A stretch of DNA of 64,000 nucleotides from RH-AL1 sp964235705 (lineage in GTDB: Bacteria > Pseudomonadota > Alphaproteobacteria > Rhizobiales > Beijerinckiaceae): contig CAXSDP010000013.1 in the NCBI GenBank assembly GCA_964235705.1, positions 1 to 64,000 of the forward strand, given 5' to 3'. The first letter of the stretch is position 1; the number at the start of each line of letters is the position of its first letter. A program made the translations under genes and the position numbers. Below, piece after piece: positions 52,487 through 62,621 of this stretch. The notes beneath the pieces are model-generated. The model was given only the letters and a program-made list of their open reading frames with translations, made no database searches and was not told the DNA's origin.

Positions 52487-53360
52487 TGCTGGCCCTTCCG
52501 ATCGAGCGGTGCCCACCCAACCGCCGCGCAACACCGGCATCGCCATCCTCGCCAACGACAAGGTGATGCATTGGCTGCTGCCGTTCCTGGAATCCTGGCG
52601 CGCCACCAACGCGCACCTGCCGGTGCACCTCATCTCCTACGACGACAACATGGAGAAGACGCGCCGCGTCGCCGAGATCTACGGTGTCACGATCTCCGAC
52701 ATCGACTGCCGCGAGCTCGACGCCTTGTCGAAGAAGCTCTTCCCCTTCAGCCTCGGCAAGCGGTTCCGCCTCCGCAAGCTGCTGTCCCTCGCCCTGCCGC
52801 TCGACGAGGTGGTCTACCTCGACGTGGACATCATCCTTTTCCGCGATCTCGCCCCGCTGCTCGGCCACCTCCGGCCGGGCGTCGTCGACTTCATCGTCGC
52901 CACCAAGACCGACAGCTACGTCTACAACAAACACCACCTCGATTACGATTACCTGCGCGACGCGCTGACCTTCAACGACGGCTTCTTCATCACGTCGAAC
53001 AGGATCCTCGCCGTGCAGGACTTCTACGACGCGATGGAGGCCGACGAGCGCACCTTCGACACCGTGCGCCAGCGCGGCGGGCTCTACGCGCAGCCGCTCG
53101 TCAACTTCGTCGTCCACCGCAAACGGCTGAAGGTGGTGCCGGGCTACGACCTCGCGTCGGACGTGTCGGGCGAGAGCTACCACAAGGCGGTGGGCGTGAC
53201 GGTGGGCGCCGACGGCGGCTACATCTGCCGATGGGGCGGCAACATCGTCTTCGCGCATTGGCCGGGCGTCACCGGCGTGCCCAAGGGCCAAGTCTTCGAC
53301 GAGGCCTGGGCCGCCTACGCCCAGCGGGCGCGGGAGCGCGTCGGCGGTGGGCTCGCGTGA
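52479..53360 (+). CDS. nucleotide-sugar glycosyltransferase (GT8-like)
   Basis: A 293-residue GT-A transferase. NTGIAILANDKVMHWLLPFL at the N-terminus, LRKLLSLALPLDEVVYLDVD with the DxD motif in YLDVDIILFRDL, FNDGFFITSNRILAVQDFY, and IVFAHWPGVTGVPKG near the end. The arrangement resembles GT8/GT77-like enzymes that act on surface glycans, but the donor and acceptor cannot be told. ATG 52479 overlaps the acyltransferase stop; ATG 52443 is in frame further up. The stop overlaps the next GT2 start (GTGA), so three genes are translationally coupled. Confidence 0.85.
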   Translation: MSDAGPSDRAVPTQPPRNTGIAILANDKVMHWLLPFLESWRATNAHLPVHLISYDDNMEKTRRVAEIYGVTISDIDCRELDALSKKLFPFSLGKRFRLRKLLSLALPLDEVVYLDVDIILFRDLAPLLGHLRPGVVDFIVATKTDSYVYNKHHLDYDYLRDALTFNDGFFITSNRILAVQDFYDAMEADERTFDTVRQRGGLYAQPLVNFVVHRKRLKVVPGYDLASDVSGESYHKAVGVTVGADGGYICRWGGNIVFAHWPGVTGVPKGQVFDEAWAAYAQRARERVGGGLA

Positions 53361-54645
53361 CCGTCGCCCCGGCCGCGAGCGTGGCGGCCGATCACGCCTT
53401 CACCCTGCCGCGCGTCAGCGTGGTCATCGTCAACTACAACTACGCCGCCTACCTCGCGGCGGCGGTCGAGTCCGTGTTCGCGCAGACCTACGCCCACCTC
53501 GAGTGCGTGCTGCTCGACAACGGCTCGACCGACGACAGCCCCGCCGTCATCGACGCGCTGGCGGCGCGCTTCCCGCGGATGCGCGTGGTGCGGCGCCCCG
53601 ACAACGGCGGCCAGTCGCTCGCCTCCGTGGAGGGGTTCGAGGCGACGGGCGCGCCCTACGTCACCTTCCTCGACGCCGACGACGTGATGCTGCCGGACTT
53701 CCTCGCCACCCACATGTTCGTCCACCTGTCGCTGCGCGTGCCGCTCGGCTTCACCTGCTCGGACATGTTCCAGACGCTCGGCGACGAACTCGTGCTCGGC
53801 ACCTTCGCCGCGTTGAACGCCTACGTCCGCGAGGGCACCGGCCGCGATCCGGACCTGCTGCGCCCGGTCGACCGCGACGAGGCGAGCCTGCCGCTCGCCG
53901 CCTTGCGCCCGGTGCCGGCCGACGCCGTGCGCCGCGTCGCCCCCGACCGGCGCGACTGGCCCTGGGCCTCGATGTCGGCCTTCGTGTTCCGCCGCGACGC
54001 GCTCAACCTCGTGATGGGCAACCCGGCGCTGCGCACGCTCCCGAGCAACTTCGACGTGTACCTCGCGCGCGGCGTCAACGCGCTCACCGGCAGCGCGATC
54101 ATCGACCGGACGCTGACCGTCTACCGCATGCATTCGTCCAACATCTTCGCCCGCCACCCGCAGCTGGCCGGCGTGTTCAACTTCGAGCGTCTCGGCCGCA
54201 ACGACCACGAGCAGCGGGTCCGCAGGCTGCTGATCGACAACCTCTTCGCCACCGCCGGCACGCTGCTCCCCAAGCTGCAGAACCAGGCGGATTTTTTGCG
54301 CGCGGCGCGCCTCTTCAACGACATCACGCCGCGCCTGGAGGCGCGGCCGGGGCGGACCTACCTNNNNNNNNNNNNNNNNNNNNNNNNNNNNNNNNNNNNN
54401 NNNNNNNNNNNNNNNNNNNNNNNNNNNNNNNNNNNNNNNNNNNNNNNNNNNNNNNNNNNNNNNGCCTCTTCAACGACATCACGCCGCGCCTGGAGGCGCG
54501 GCCGGGGCGGACCTACCTGCAAGATCGCTTCGCCGCCGCGTTGCCGCTGCTCAGGACGCTGGTGCCGCGCCCGCAACTGGTGCTGTGGGCGCTGCAGCTG
54601 CGCGCCTGGGCGCCGTTGCGCTCCCTGCTGGCGCGCCGGGGCTGA
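53357..54645 (+). CDS. glycosyltransferase family 2 protein, split by assembly gap
   Basis: A GT2 enzyme starting at GTG 53357 in a GTGA overlap with the previous gene. VSVVIVNYNYAAYLAAAVES, ECVLLDNGSTDDSPAVIDAL, the DxD motif in TFLDADDVMLPDF, and YRMHSSNIFARHPQLAG correspond block by block to its paralogue at 49908-51041. A 100-N gap (54364-54463) flanked by a 55-base duplication interrupts the C-terminal part. Without the gap and one copy the frame is continuous and gives 377 residues, exactly the length of the paralogue. It is probably part of the surface-glycan operon with the acyltransferase and GT8-like gene. Confidence 0.9.
54364..54463. other. assembly gap of 100 N between duplicated 55-mers
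   Basis: Exactly 100 N. Bases 54309-54363 and 54464-54518 are identical over 55 bases. Removing 155 bases restores the GT2 frame. Confidence 0.95.
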
Positions 54646-54649
54646 GGCG

Positions 54650-54703
54650 CCGGCGCCTTGGCGCGACCGTCTTGACGCAAACGTCTTGGCGCGACCTCGT
54701 CCC
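54650..54703 (+). repeat. 14-15-bp imperfect tandem repeat between GT2 and amine oxidase genes
   Basis: Three imperfect units of CGYCTTGRCGCRAM type follow each other between the GT2 stop and the oxidoreductase start. The period resembles the coding 15-bp repeats elsewhere in the window. Confidence 0.6.
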
Positions 54704-54721
54704 ACCCCCATTTTCCTTGCC

Positions 54722-55993
54722 ATGACATCATCATCGCAACGCCTCGACGTCGTCGTGGTCGGCGCCGGCGCGGCCGGCATCGCCGCCGGGCGCGCGCTGC
54801 GCCGGCGCGGCCTCTCGTTCCTGATCCTGGAAGGACGCGACAGGCTCGGTGGGCGCGCCCACACCGACCCGTGCGGCACGCGCTTCCCCCTGGATCTGGG
54901 CTGCGAGTGGCTGCACTCGGCCGACCGCAACGTGCTGGCCACCATCGCGGGCGACGGCGGCTTCACCCTCGACAAGAGCGAGCCGCCGTGGCGCAAGCGG
55001 AGCCCCCAGCCCGGCTTCGGCGACGCCGAGCAGGCCGCCTTCGACGTTGAACAAGAAGCGTTCTACGCCCGCCTTGAAGCTGCCGCCGCCGACGTGCGCC
55101 GCACCGGGCGCGATCGGCCGGCCTCCGACTTCCTCGACCCCGCCGCTCGCTGGAACGGGCTGACCGACGCGATCTCGACCTACTACAACGGCGCGCCGCT
55201 GGAGCGCGTGTCCGTGCTCGACTTCGACCGCTACGTCGACACGGACGTGAACTGGCGCGTCAGGGGCGGCTACGGCGCGATGATCGCGTCGCTTGGCGCG
55301 GACTTGGCCGTCCGGCGCGGCTGCCGGGTCACCGGCGTCGACCTGACCCGCCACGCCGTGCGGGTCGAGACGACCGCCGGCGCGGTCGAGGCGGCCGCCG
55401 CCATCGTCACCGTGTCGACGGCCGTGCTGGCGTCCGGCGCGATCCGCTTCGCCCCCGCGCTCGACGACCACATGGCCGCCGCCGCCCACCTGCCGCTCGG
55501 CGTCGCGAACAAGCTGTTCTTCACGCTGGAGGACGCGGAAGCGTTCGAGCCCGACACCCGCGTGGTCGGCGCGCCGGGGCGGCGCGACAGCGGCAGCTAC
55601 ACGCTGCGCTCCGGCGGCCGCGCCCTGGTGGAAGGCTATTTCGGCGGCGACCACGCGCGACACCTCGAGGCCGGCGGCTTGCCGGCCTTCGTCGACGCCG
55701 CGCGCGCCGAGCTGACGGCGGCGCTCGGCCGGGACATCGGCGCGAGCCTCACGCCGGTGGTGGCGACCGGCTGGGCGCGCGATCCCCTGTCGCTCGGCTC
55801 CTACTCGCACGCGCTGCCCGGCCACGCCGACGCCCGCGCCGTGCTGGCGACGCCGGTCGACGACCGCCTCCTCTTCGCCGGCGAGGCGACCTCGACCCAC
55901 TTCTTCTCGACCGCGCACGGCGCCTACGAGGAGGGCGCGCGGGCGGCGCGGATACTCGCCGACGCGCTCCAGCCCGCGGCGGGTTGGGCGTGA
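54722..55993 (+). CDS. FAD-dependent amine oxidase family protein
   Basis: A 423-residue flavoprotein of the monoamine oxidase/polyamine oxidase type. The dinucleotide loop is VVVVGAGAAGIAAGRALRRR, then ILEGRDRLGGRAHT (Glu for ribose and GGR motif), LDLGCEWLHSADRN, and the C-terminal FAD-binding LLFAGEATSTHFFSTAHGAY. Length and motif order are standard. Substrates of such proteins include polyamines, tryptophan and protoporphyrinogen-like compounds; none can be singled out. The stop overlaps the slyX start (GTGA), so they are co-translated. Confidence 0.9.
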   Translation: MTSSSQRLDVVVVGAGAAGIAAGRALRRRGLSFLILEGRDRLGGRAHTDPCGTRFPLDLGCEWLHSADRNVLATIAGDGGFTLDKSEPPWRKRSPQPGFGDAEQAAFDVEQEAFYARLEAAAADVRRTGRDRPASDFLDPAARWNGLTDAISTYYNGAPLERVSVLDFDRYVDTDVNWRVRGGYGAMIASLGADLAVRRGCRVTGVDLTRHAVRVETTAGAVEAAAAIVTVSTAVLASGAIRFAPALDDHMAAAAHLPLGVANKLFFTLEDAEAFEPDTRVVGAPGRRDSGSYTLRSGGRALVEGYFGGDHARHLEAGGLPAFVDAARAELTAALGRDIGASLTPVVATGWARDPLSLGSYSHALPGHADARAVLATPVDDRLLFAGEATSTHFFSTAHGAYEEGARAARILADALQPAAGWA

Positions 55994-56199
55994 GCGATGA
56001 CGGCGCCGACCGCCTCGCCGCGCTGGAAAGCCGCGTGGCCTACCAGGACGCGACGATCGAGGAGCTGAACGCCGCCATCACCGCGCAATGGCGGGTGATC
56101 GACGCGCTCGCCCGCGAGGTCGCGGCGCTGACCGACCGCATCGGCGACCTCGCCCGCCGCGAGCCCGGGGCGCCGGAGCCGCCGCCGCCGCACTATTGA
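55990..56199 (+). CDS. slyX: SlyX family protein
   Basis: A 69-residue coiled-coil protein starting at GTG 55990: RLAALESRVAYQDATIEELN, AAITAQWRVIDALAREVAAL, ending in the family's PPPPHY tail. SlyX is a short conserved coiled coil of unknown function. The conserved LE.R.A.QD.TIEELN pattern and PPHY ending make the assignment firm despite the small size. It overlaps the amine oxidase stop. Confidence 0.92.
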   Translation: MSDDGADRLAALESRVAYQDATIEELNAAITAQWRVIDALAREVAALTDRIGDLARREPGAPEPPPPHY

Positions 56200-56290
56200 A
56201 GGGGTCCGGCCAACGCGTCGCACGACTTATCCCACGCTCAATGCGCCGCGCGCCTTGCCGAACGGCTCCCGACGGCCAAGCTGAGGGGGT

Positions 56291-57532
56291 ATGCAGACGG
56301 TCCTCGAAAAGCTCGCCATCCTCGCCGACGCGGCCAAGTACGACGCGTCCTGCGCGTCGAGCGGCACGGACAAGAAGTCCTCGCTGAAGTCGAAGGGCAT
56401 CGGCTCGACGGAGGGCATGGGCATCTGCCACGCCTACGCGCCGGACGGGCGCTGCATCTCGCTCTTGAAGATCCTGCTGACGAACTATTGCCGGTTCGAT
56501 TGCCACTACTGCGTCAACCGCGTGTCCTCCAACGTGCCGCGCGCCCGCTTCACCGTGGACGAGGTGGTCGACCTCACGCTCGGCTTCTACAAGCGCAACT
56601 TCATCGAGGGGCTGTTCCTCTCGTCGGGCATCATCCAGTCGCCGGACTACACGATGGAGCAGGTGGTGGCGGTGGCCCGCAAGCTGCGGCTCGACCACAA
56701 GTTCGGCGGCTACATCCACCTGAAGACGATCCCCGACGCCGACCCCGCCCTGCTGGCCGAAGCCGGCCGGTGGGCCGACCGGTTGTCGATCAACGTCGAG
56801 CTGCCGACGCAGGCGAGCCTCGCCCGCCTCGCGCCGGAGAAGGACGCCGGCCGCATCCGCCAGGCCATGGGCGGCCTGCGCCTGCGCATCGACGACGCCA
56901 AGGGCGAGCGCAGGGACGTACGCGTCGGCGGCAAGAAACCGCCGCGCTTCGCCCCCGCCGGCCAGTCCACGCAGATGATCATCGGCGCCGACCCGTCCGA
57001 CGACGGCGCGATCCTGCGGCAATCGTCCTCGCTCTACGCGAGCTACGGCCTGCGCCGGGTGTACTACTCCGCCTTCTCGCCGATCCCCGACGCCAGCCGC
57101 GTGCTCCCGCTGGTGAAGCCGCCGCTGATGCGCGAGCACCGGCTCTACCAGGCCGACTGGCTGCTGCGCTTCTACGACTTTGGCGTCGAGGAGATCCTGG
57201 GCGCGAGCGAGGGCGGGATGCTCGACCTCCACGTCGACCCCAAGACCGCCTGGGCGCTGAAGAACCGGGACACCTTCCCCGTCGACGTCAACGTGGCGGC
57301 GCGCGAAACCCTGTTGCGCGTGCCGGGTCTCGGCGTGAAGGCGATCGCCAAGATCCTGTCGTCGCGCCGCGTCCGCGCCCTGCGGCTGGAGGACCTGACC
57401 CGCATCTGCCACTCGGTGAAGACGATGATGCCCTGGATCACCTGCGCCGACTGGAGCCCCGGCGGGCTGACGGACAAGGCGGACCTCAAGGCCCGCATCG
57501 CGCCGGCCAAGCAGATGGAGTTGTTCGGTTGA
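56291..57532 (+). CDS. putative DNA modification/repair radical SAM protein
   Basis: A 413-residue radical SAM protein of the TIGR03916 type. The 4Fe-4S cluster motif is NYCRFDCHYCVNR (C-x3-C-x2-C). Before it lies KYDASCASSGTDKKSSLKSK and GMGICHAYAPDGRCISLLKI, characteristic of this family. GYIHLKTIPDADPAL and RLSINVELPTQASLARLAPE follow, and the C-terminus has helix-hairpin-helix-like RVPGLGVKAIAKILSSRR. Members are commonly paired with the DUF4130/uracil-glycosylase-like protein, encoded 760 bases downstream. A DNA repair role is inferred from that pairing. The reaction is unknown. Confidence 0.92.
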   Translation: MQTVLEKLAILADAAKYDASCASSGTDKKSSLKSKGIGSTEGMGICHAYAPDGRCISLLKILLTNYCRFDCHYCVNRVSSNVPRARFTVDEVVDLTLGFYKRNFIEGLFLSSGIIQSPDYTMEQVVAVARKLRLDHKFGGYIHLKTIPDADPALLAEAGRWADRLSINVELPTQASLARLAPEKDAGRIRQAMGGLRLRIDDAKGERRDVRVGGKKPPRFAPAGQSTQMIIGADPSDDGAILRQSSSLYASYGLRRVYYSAFSPIPDASRVLPLVKPPLMREHRLYQADWLLRFYDFGVEEILGASEGGMLDLHVDPKTAWALKNRDTFPVDVNVAARETLLRVPGLGVKAIAKILSSRRVRALRLEDLTRICHSVKTMMPWITCADWSPGGLTDKADLKARIAPAKQMELFG

Positions 57533-57585
57533 TTTCGTGACGCGAGGCGGTAGGACGGCAATCAGGTAGGGCGCGTCTCCAGTAG

Positions 57586-57701
57586 CCTCATGGTGAGGAG
57601 GCCTGAAAGGCCGTCTCGAACCAGGAGGGCGGTCCCGTCACGGTGCCTCCTGAAGCCCTCGTGGTTCGAGACGCCGCCTTTGGCGGCTCCTCACCATGAG
57701 G
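57586..57701. repeat. palindromic intergenic repeat with hairpin-tipped arms
   Basis: CCTCATGGTGAGGAG (57586-57600) is perfectly inverted at 57687-57701. Both arms then hold a small hairpin (GGCCTGAAAGGCC; GCCGCCAAAGGCGGC in mirror) and an inverted GTCTCGAACCA block. The mini-hairpins differ in sequence but keep pairing, as expected for a selected or mobile repeat. Similar palindromes are dispersed in Hyphomicrobiales genomes. No second copy was seen in this window. Confidence 0.8.
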
Positions 57702-57750
57702 GGGTGTCGGGCAACCCGGTGAGGAATGACGACGGGAAGGGTCGGTCCCC

Positions 57751-58242
57751 ATGCTCCACCTCGAAGGCTCCTGCCGCTGCGGCGCCGTCACGTTCGGTTG
57801 CGACAGCCACGCGCCGGTGCCCTACCAGCTCTGCTACTGCACCATCTGCCGCAAGACGGCGGGCGGGGGCGGCGCCGCCATCAACCTCAGCGCGGTCGCG
57901 TCCTCGCTCACGGTCCATGGCCGCGACTCGCTCGGCGTGTACCGCGCGACGATCCGCGACGCGGATGGCGGCTGCGAGGTCAGCACCGGCGAGCGCAACT
58001 TCTGCACGCGCTGTGCCACCGCCCTGTGGCTCTACGATCCCGACTGGCCGGAGCTGCTGCACCCGTTCGCCTCCGCCGTCGACACCCCGCTCCCGCCCGC
58101 GCCGGTGCGCACCCACATCATGCTCGACGACAAGCCGGCGTGGGTGCCGCTGGAGGCCGGCCCACACGACACCCTGCGGCCGCACTACCCCGACGAGAGT
58201 ATCGAGGACTGGCATCGCCGGCACGGGCTGTGGCGCGATTGA
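57751..58242 (+). CDS. GFA family (glutathione-dependent formaldehyde-activating-like) protein
   Basis: A 163-residue zinc protein. The first zinc knuckle is GSCRCGAVTFGC, the second YCTICRKTAGGGGA, and a third pair is in FCTRCATALWLYD. This cysteine arrangement and length are typical of GFA/CENP-V-fold proteins. The family is named for glutathione-dependent formaldehyde activation, but most members have no proven activity. It sits between the radical SAM gene and the UdgX-type gene, and may have been inserted next to the palindromic repeat, which ends 49 bases upstream. Confidence 0.9.
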   Translation: MLHLEGSCRCGAVTFGCDSHAPVPYQLCYCTICRKTAGGGGAAINLSAVASSLTVHGRDSLGVYRATIRDADGGCEVSTGERNFCTRCATALWLYDPDWPELLHPFASAVDTPLPPAPVRTHIMLDDKPAWVPLEAGPHDTLRPHYPDESIEDWHRRHGLWRD

Positions 58243-58290
58243 CGCGCGCCCGGTCTTGCGCGGCGACCGAAGCGGGGTGATGGATCGCGC

Positions 58291-59799
58291 ATGAAACGCG
58301 TCACCCTCGCCACCCCCACCGACTTCGAGGGCTGGCGCGTCGCCGCCCGCTCCGCCGTGCTGGCCACCGTCGCGCCGGACCAGATCGCCTGGGGCGTGGC
58401 GGGGGAAGGCGGCGACCTGCTGGCGACGGACGACCTCGCCGACGTGCCGGCGGTCGATCGTCCCCAATTCAACGTGTCCAAGGCGTTCGTCGCGCTGGCG
58501 AAGGAGGTCATCTTCCACTCCGACCCCGAGCGTTTCGCGCTGCTCTACCGCCTGCTGTGGCGGCTGCTGTCCAACCCGGCCCTGCTCGCCGACGCGTCCG
58601 ACCCCGACGTCCACCGGGTGAACGCGATGGCCAAGGCGATCCACCGCGACATCCACAAGATGCACGCCTTCGTGCGCTTCAAGGAGGTGGTGGCGCCCGA
58701 CGGCGAGCCGGCCTTCATCGCCTGGTTCGAGCCGGACCATTACATCGTCGAGGCGGTCGGCGACTTCTTCGTGCGCCGCTTCACCGGCATGCGCTGGTCG
58801 ATCCTCACCCCGCACCGCTCGGCGTTCTGGGACGGCGAGGCGTTGTCCTACGGGCCGGGCGCCGACAAGGCCCAGGTGCCGGACGAGGACCGGCTGGAGG
58901 AGCATTGGCGCACCTACTACGCCTCCATCTTCAACCCCGCCCGCCTCAAGGTGCGGGCGATGCAGAAGGAGATGCCGAAGAAATATTGGCACAACCTGCC
59001 CGAGGCCCGGATGATCGACGGCCTGATCCGCGACGCCGGGACGCGCATGGCCGGGATGATCGAGGCGGAACCCACGCAACCCTCGCGCCTTGCCCAAGCT
59101 CTCATTCGGCAAGGTCGCGCGTCGGTGGACGACGTGGCCATCAAGGAGGATGGCGTGGATCTTTTCGAGGCAGCGGACGCCTCTGCGGAACAAGCCGCCC
59201 CTGACGCCCCCAAGACGCTGGCCGAGGCGCGGGCGGCGGCGGCCAACTGCACCCGCTGCGACCTGTACAAGCCGGCGACGCAGGTGGTGTTCGGCGAAGG
59301 GCCGGAATCGGCCGAGATCATCTTCGTCGGCGAGCAGCCGGGCGACAAGGAAGACCTCGCCGGCCACCCCTTCGTCGGGCCAGCAGGGGCGATGTTCAAC
59401 CGCGCGCTCGGCGACGCCGGGATCGAGCGCGACAAGGCCTACGTCACCAACGCGGTCAAGCACTTCAAGTACGAGCCGCGCGGCAAGTTCAGGCTGCACA
59501 AGAAGCCGGACAGCAAGGAGATCTCCGCCTGCCGCTACTGGCTCGACCTGGAGAAGGGCTTCCTCGCGCCCAAGATCATCGTGGCGATGGGTGCGTCGGC
59601 GGGCCAAGCGCTGCTCGGCCGCGTCGTGAAGATCGGCGCCGAGCGCGGCAAGCCGATCCCGCAGGGCAACGAGGCGCCGGTGTTCGTCACCGTGCATCCC
59701 TCCTACCTGTTGCGGCTGCCCGACGAGGAGGCGAAGAAGACGGAATACGCCCGCTTCGTCGCGGACCTGACGGCGGTGAAGATGGCGGCGGGGCTTTAG
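58291..59799 (+). CDS. udgX: UdgX-type uracil-DNA binding protein fused to DUF4130
   Basis: A 502-residue fusion. Residues 1-250 are DUF4130 (ADKAQVPDEDRLEEHWRTYY and AMQKEMPKKYWHNLPEARMI). Residues 305-502 are a family-4-like uracil-DNA glycosylase: Cys ligands NCTRCDLYKPATQ, motif A FVGEQPGDKEDLAGHPFVGP, then AVKHFKYEPRGKFRLHKKP and the motif HPSYLLRLP. The KFRLH loop corresponds to the KRRIH loop of UdgX, whose His forms a covalent bond to the abasic site. Most such fusions act with the upstream radical SAM protein. It ends four bases inside the DUF805 gene. Confidence 0.9.
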   Translation: MKRVTLATPTDFEGWRVAARSAVLATVAPDQIAWGVAGEGGDLLATDDLADVPAVDRPQFNVSKAFVALAKEVIFHSDPERFALLYRLLWRLLSNPALLADASDPDVHRVNAMAKAIHRDIHKMHAFVRFKEVVAPDGEPAFIAWFEPDHYIVEAVGDFFVRRFTGMRWSILTPHRSAFWDGEALSYGPGADKAQVPDEDRLEEHWRTYYASIFNPARLKVRAMQKEMPKKYWHNLPEARMIDGLIRDAGTRMAGMIEAEPTQPSRLAQALIRQGRASVDDVAIKEDGVDLFEAADASAEQAAPDAPKTLAEARAAAANCTRCDLYKPATQVVFGEGPESAEIIFVGEQPGDKEDLAGHPFVGPAGAMFNRALGDAGIERDKAYVTNAVKHFKYEPRGKFRLHKKPDSKEISACRYWLDLEKGFLAPKIIVAMGASAGQALLGRVVKIGAERGKPIPQGNEAPVFVTVHPSYLLRLPDEEAKKTEYARFVADLTAVKMAAGL

Positions 59800-60094
59800 C
59801 GCGCGTCGCGCCGGCTGGCCTGGACGAACAGGAGGAACCCGCCGACCAGCGGGATCGCGCCGAGCAGGGACCACCAGCCGGAGCGGCCGGCGTCGCGTAG
59901 CCGCCTGATCGTGAGGGCGATGCCAGCGACGGCGACGGCGGCCGTGGCAAACCCCAGCACGGCTTCGGTGGCGGCGTTTCCAGGCGCAGCCCCATCCTCG
60001 CCGAACACCAGCAGGTCCACTGCGACGAGGCCCATGACCACCGCGCTCTGGAGCGTGGTGACAATCCAGTAACGCGTCCGGGTCAGGCGCGCGG

Positions 60095-60098
<4 letters not shown>
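59796..60098 (-). CDS. DUF805 family small membrane protein
   Basis: A 100-residue inner-membrane protein with about three hydrophobic segments (TTLQSAVVMGLVAVDLLVFG, FATAAVAVAGIALTI, LLGAIPLVGGFLLFVQ) and the family signature RRLRDAGRSGWWSLLGAIPL. The N-terminal RTRYW stretch corresponds to the usual R.EFW motif in shortened form. Its ATG (60096-60098) overlaps the copA stop by four bases, so it is translated with copA. Function unknown; a role with the copper ATPase is only suggested by the coupling. Confidence 0.85.
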
Positions 60099-62566
<2,468 letters not shown>

Positions 62567-62621
62567 GGTGCCTCCCCGCTCGATATGGGGTGGAAGGACG
62601 ATCCGGCCTATCCCGGCGCGC

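Noticed and set aside
52571..55993. 1140-codon frame spanning GT8-like, GT2 and amine oxidase regions
   Set aside because: It joins out-of-frame sequence, the N gap and real genes only because no stop occurs. The real genes have their own starts and stops.
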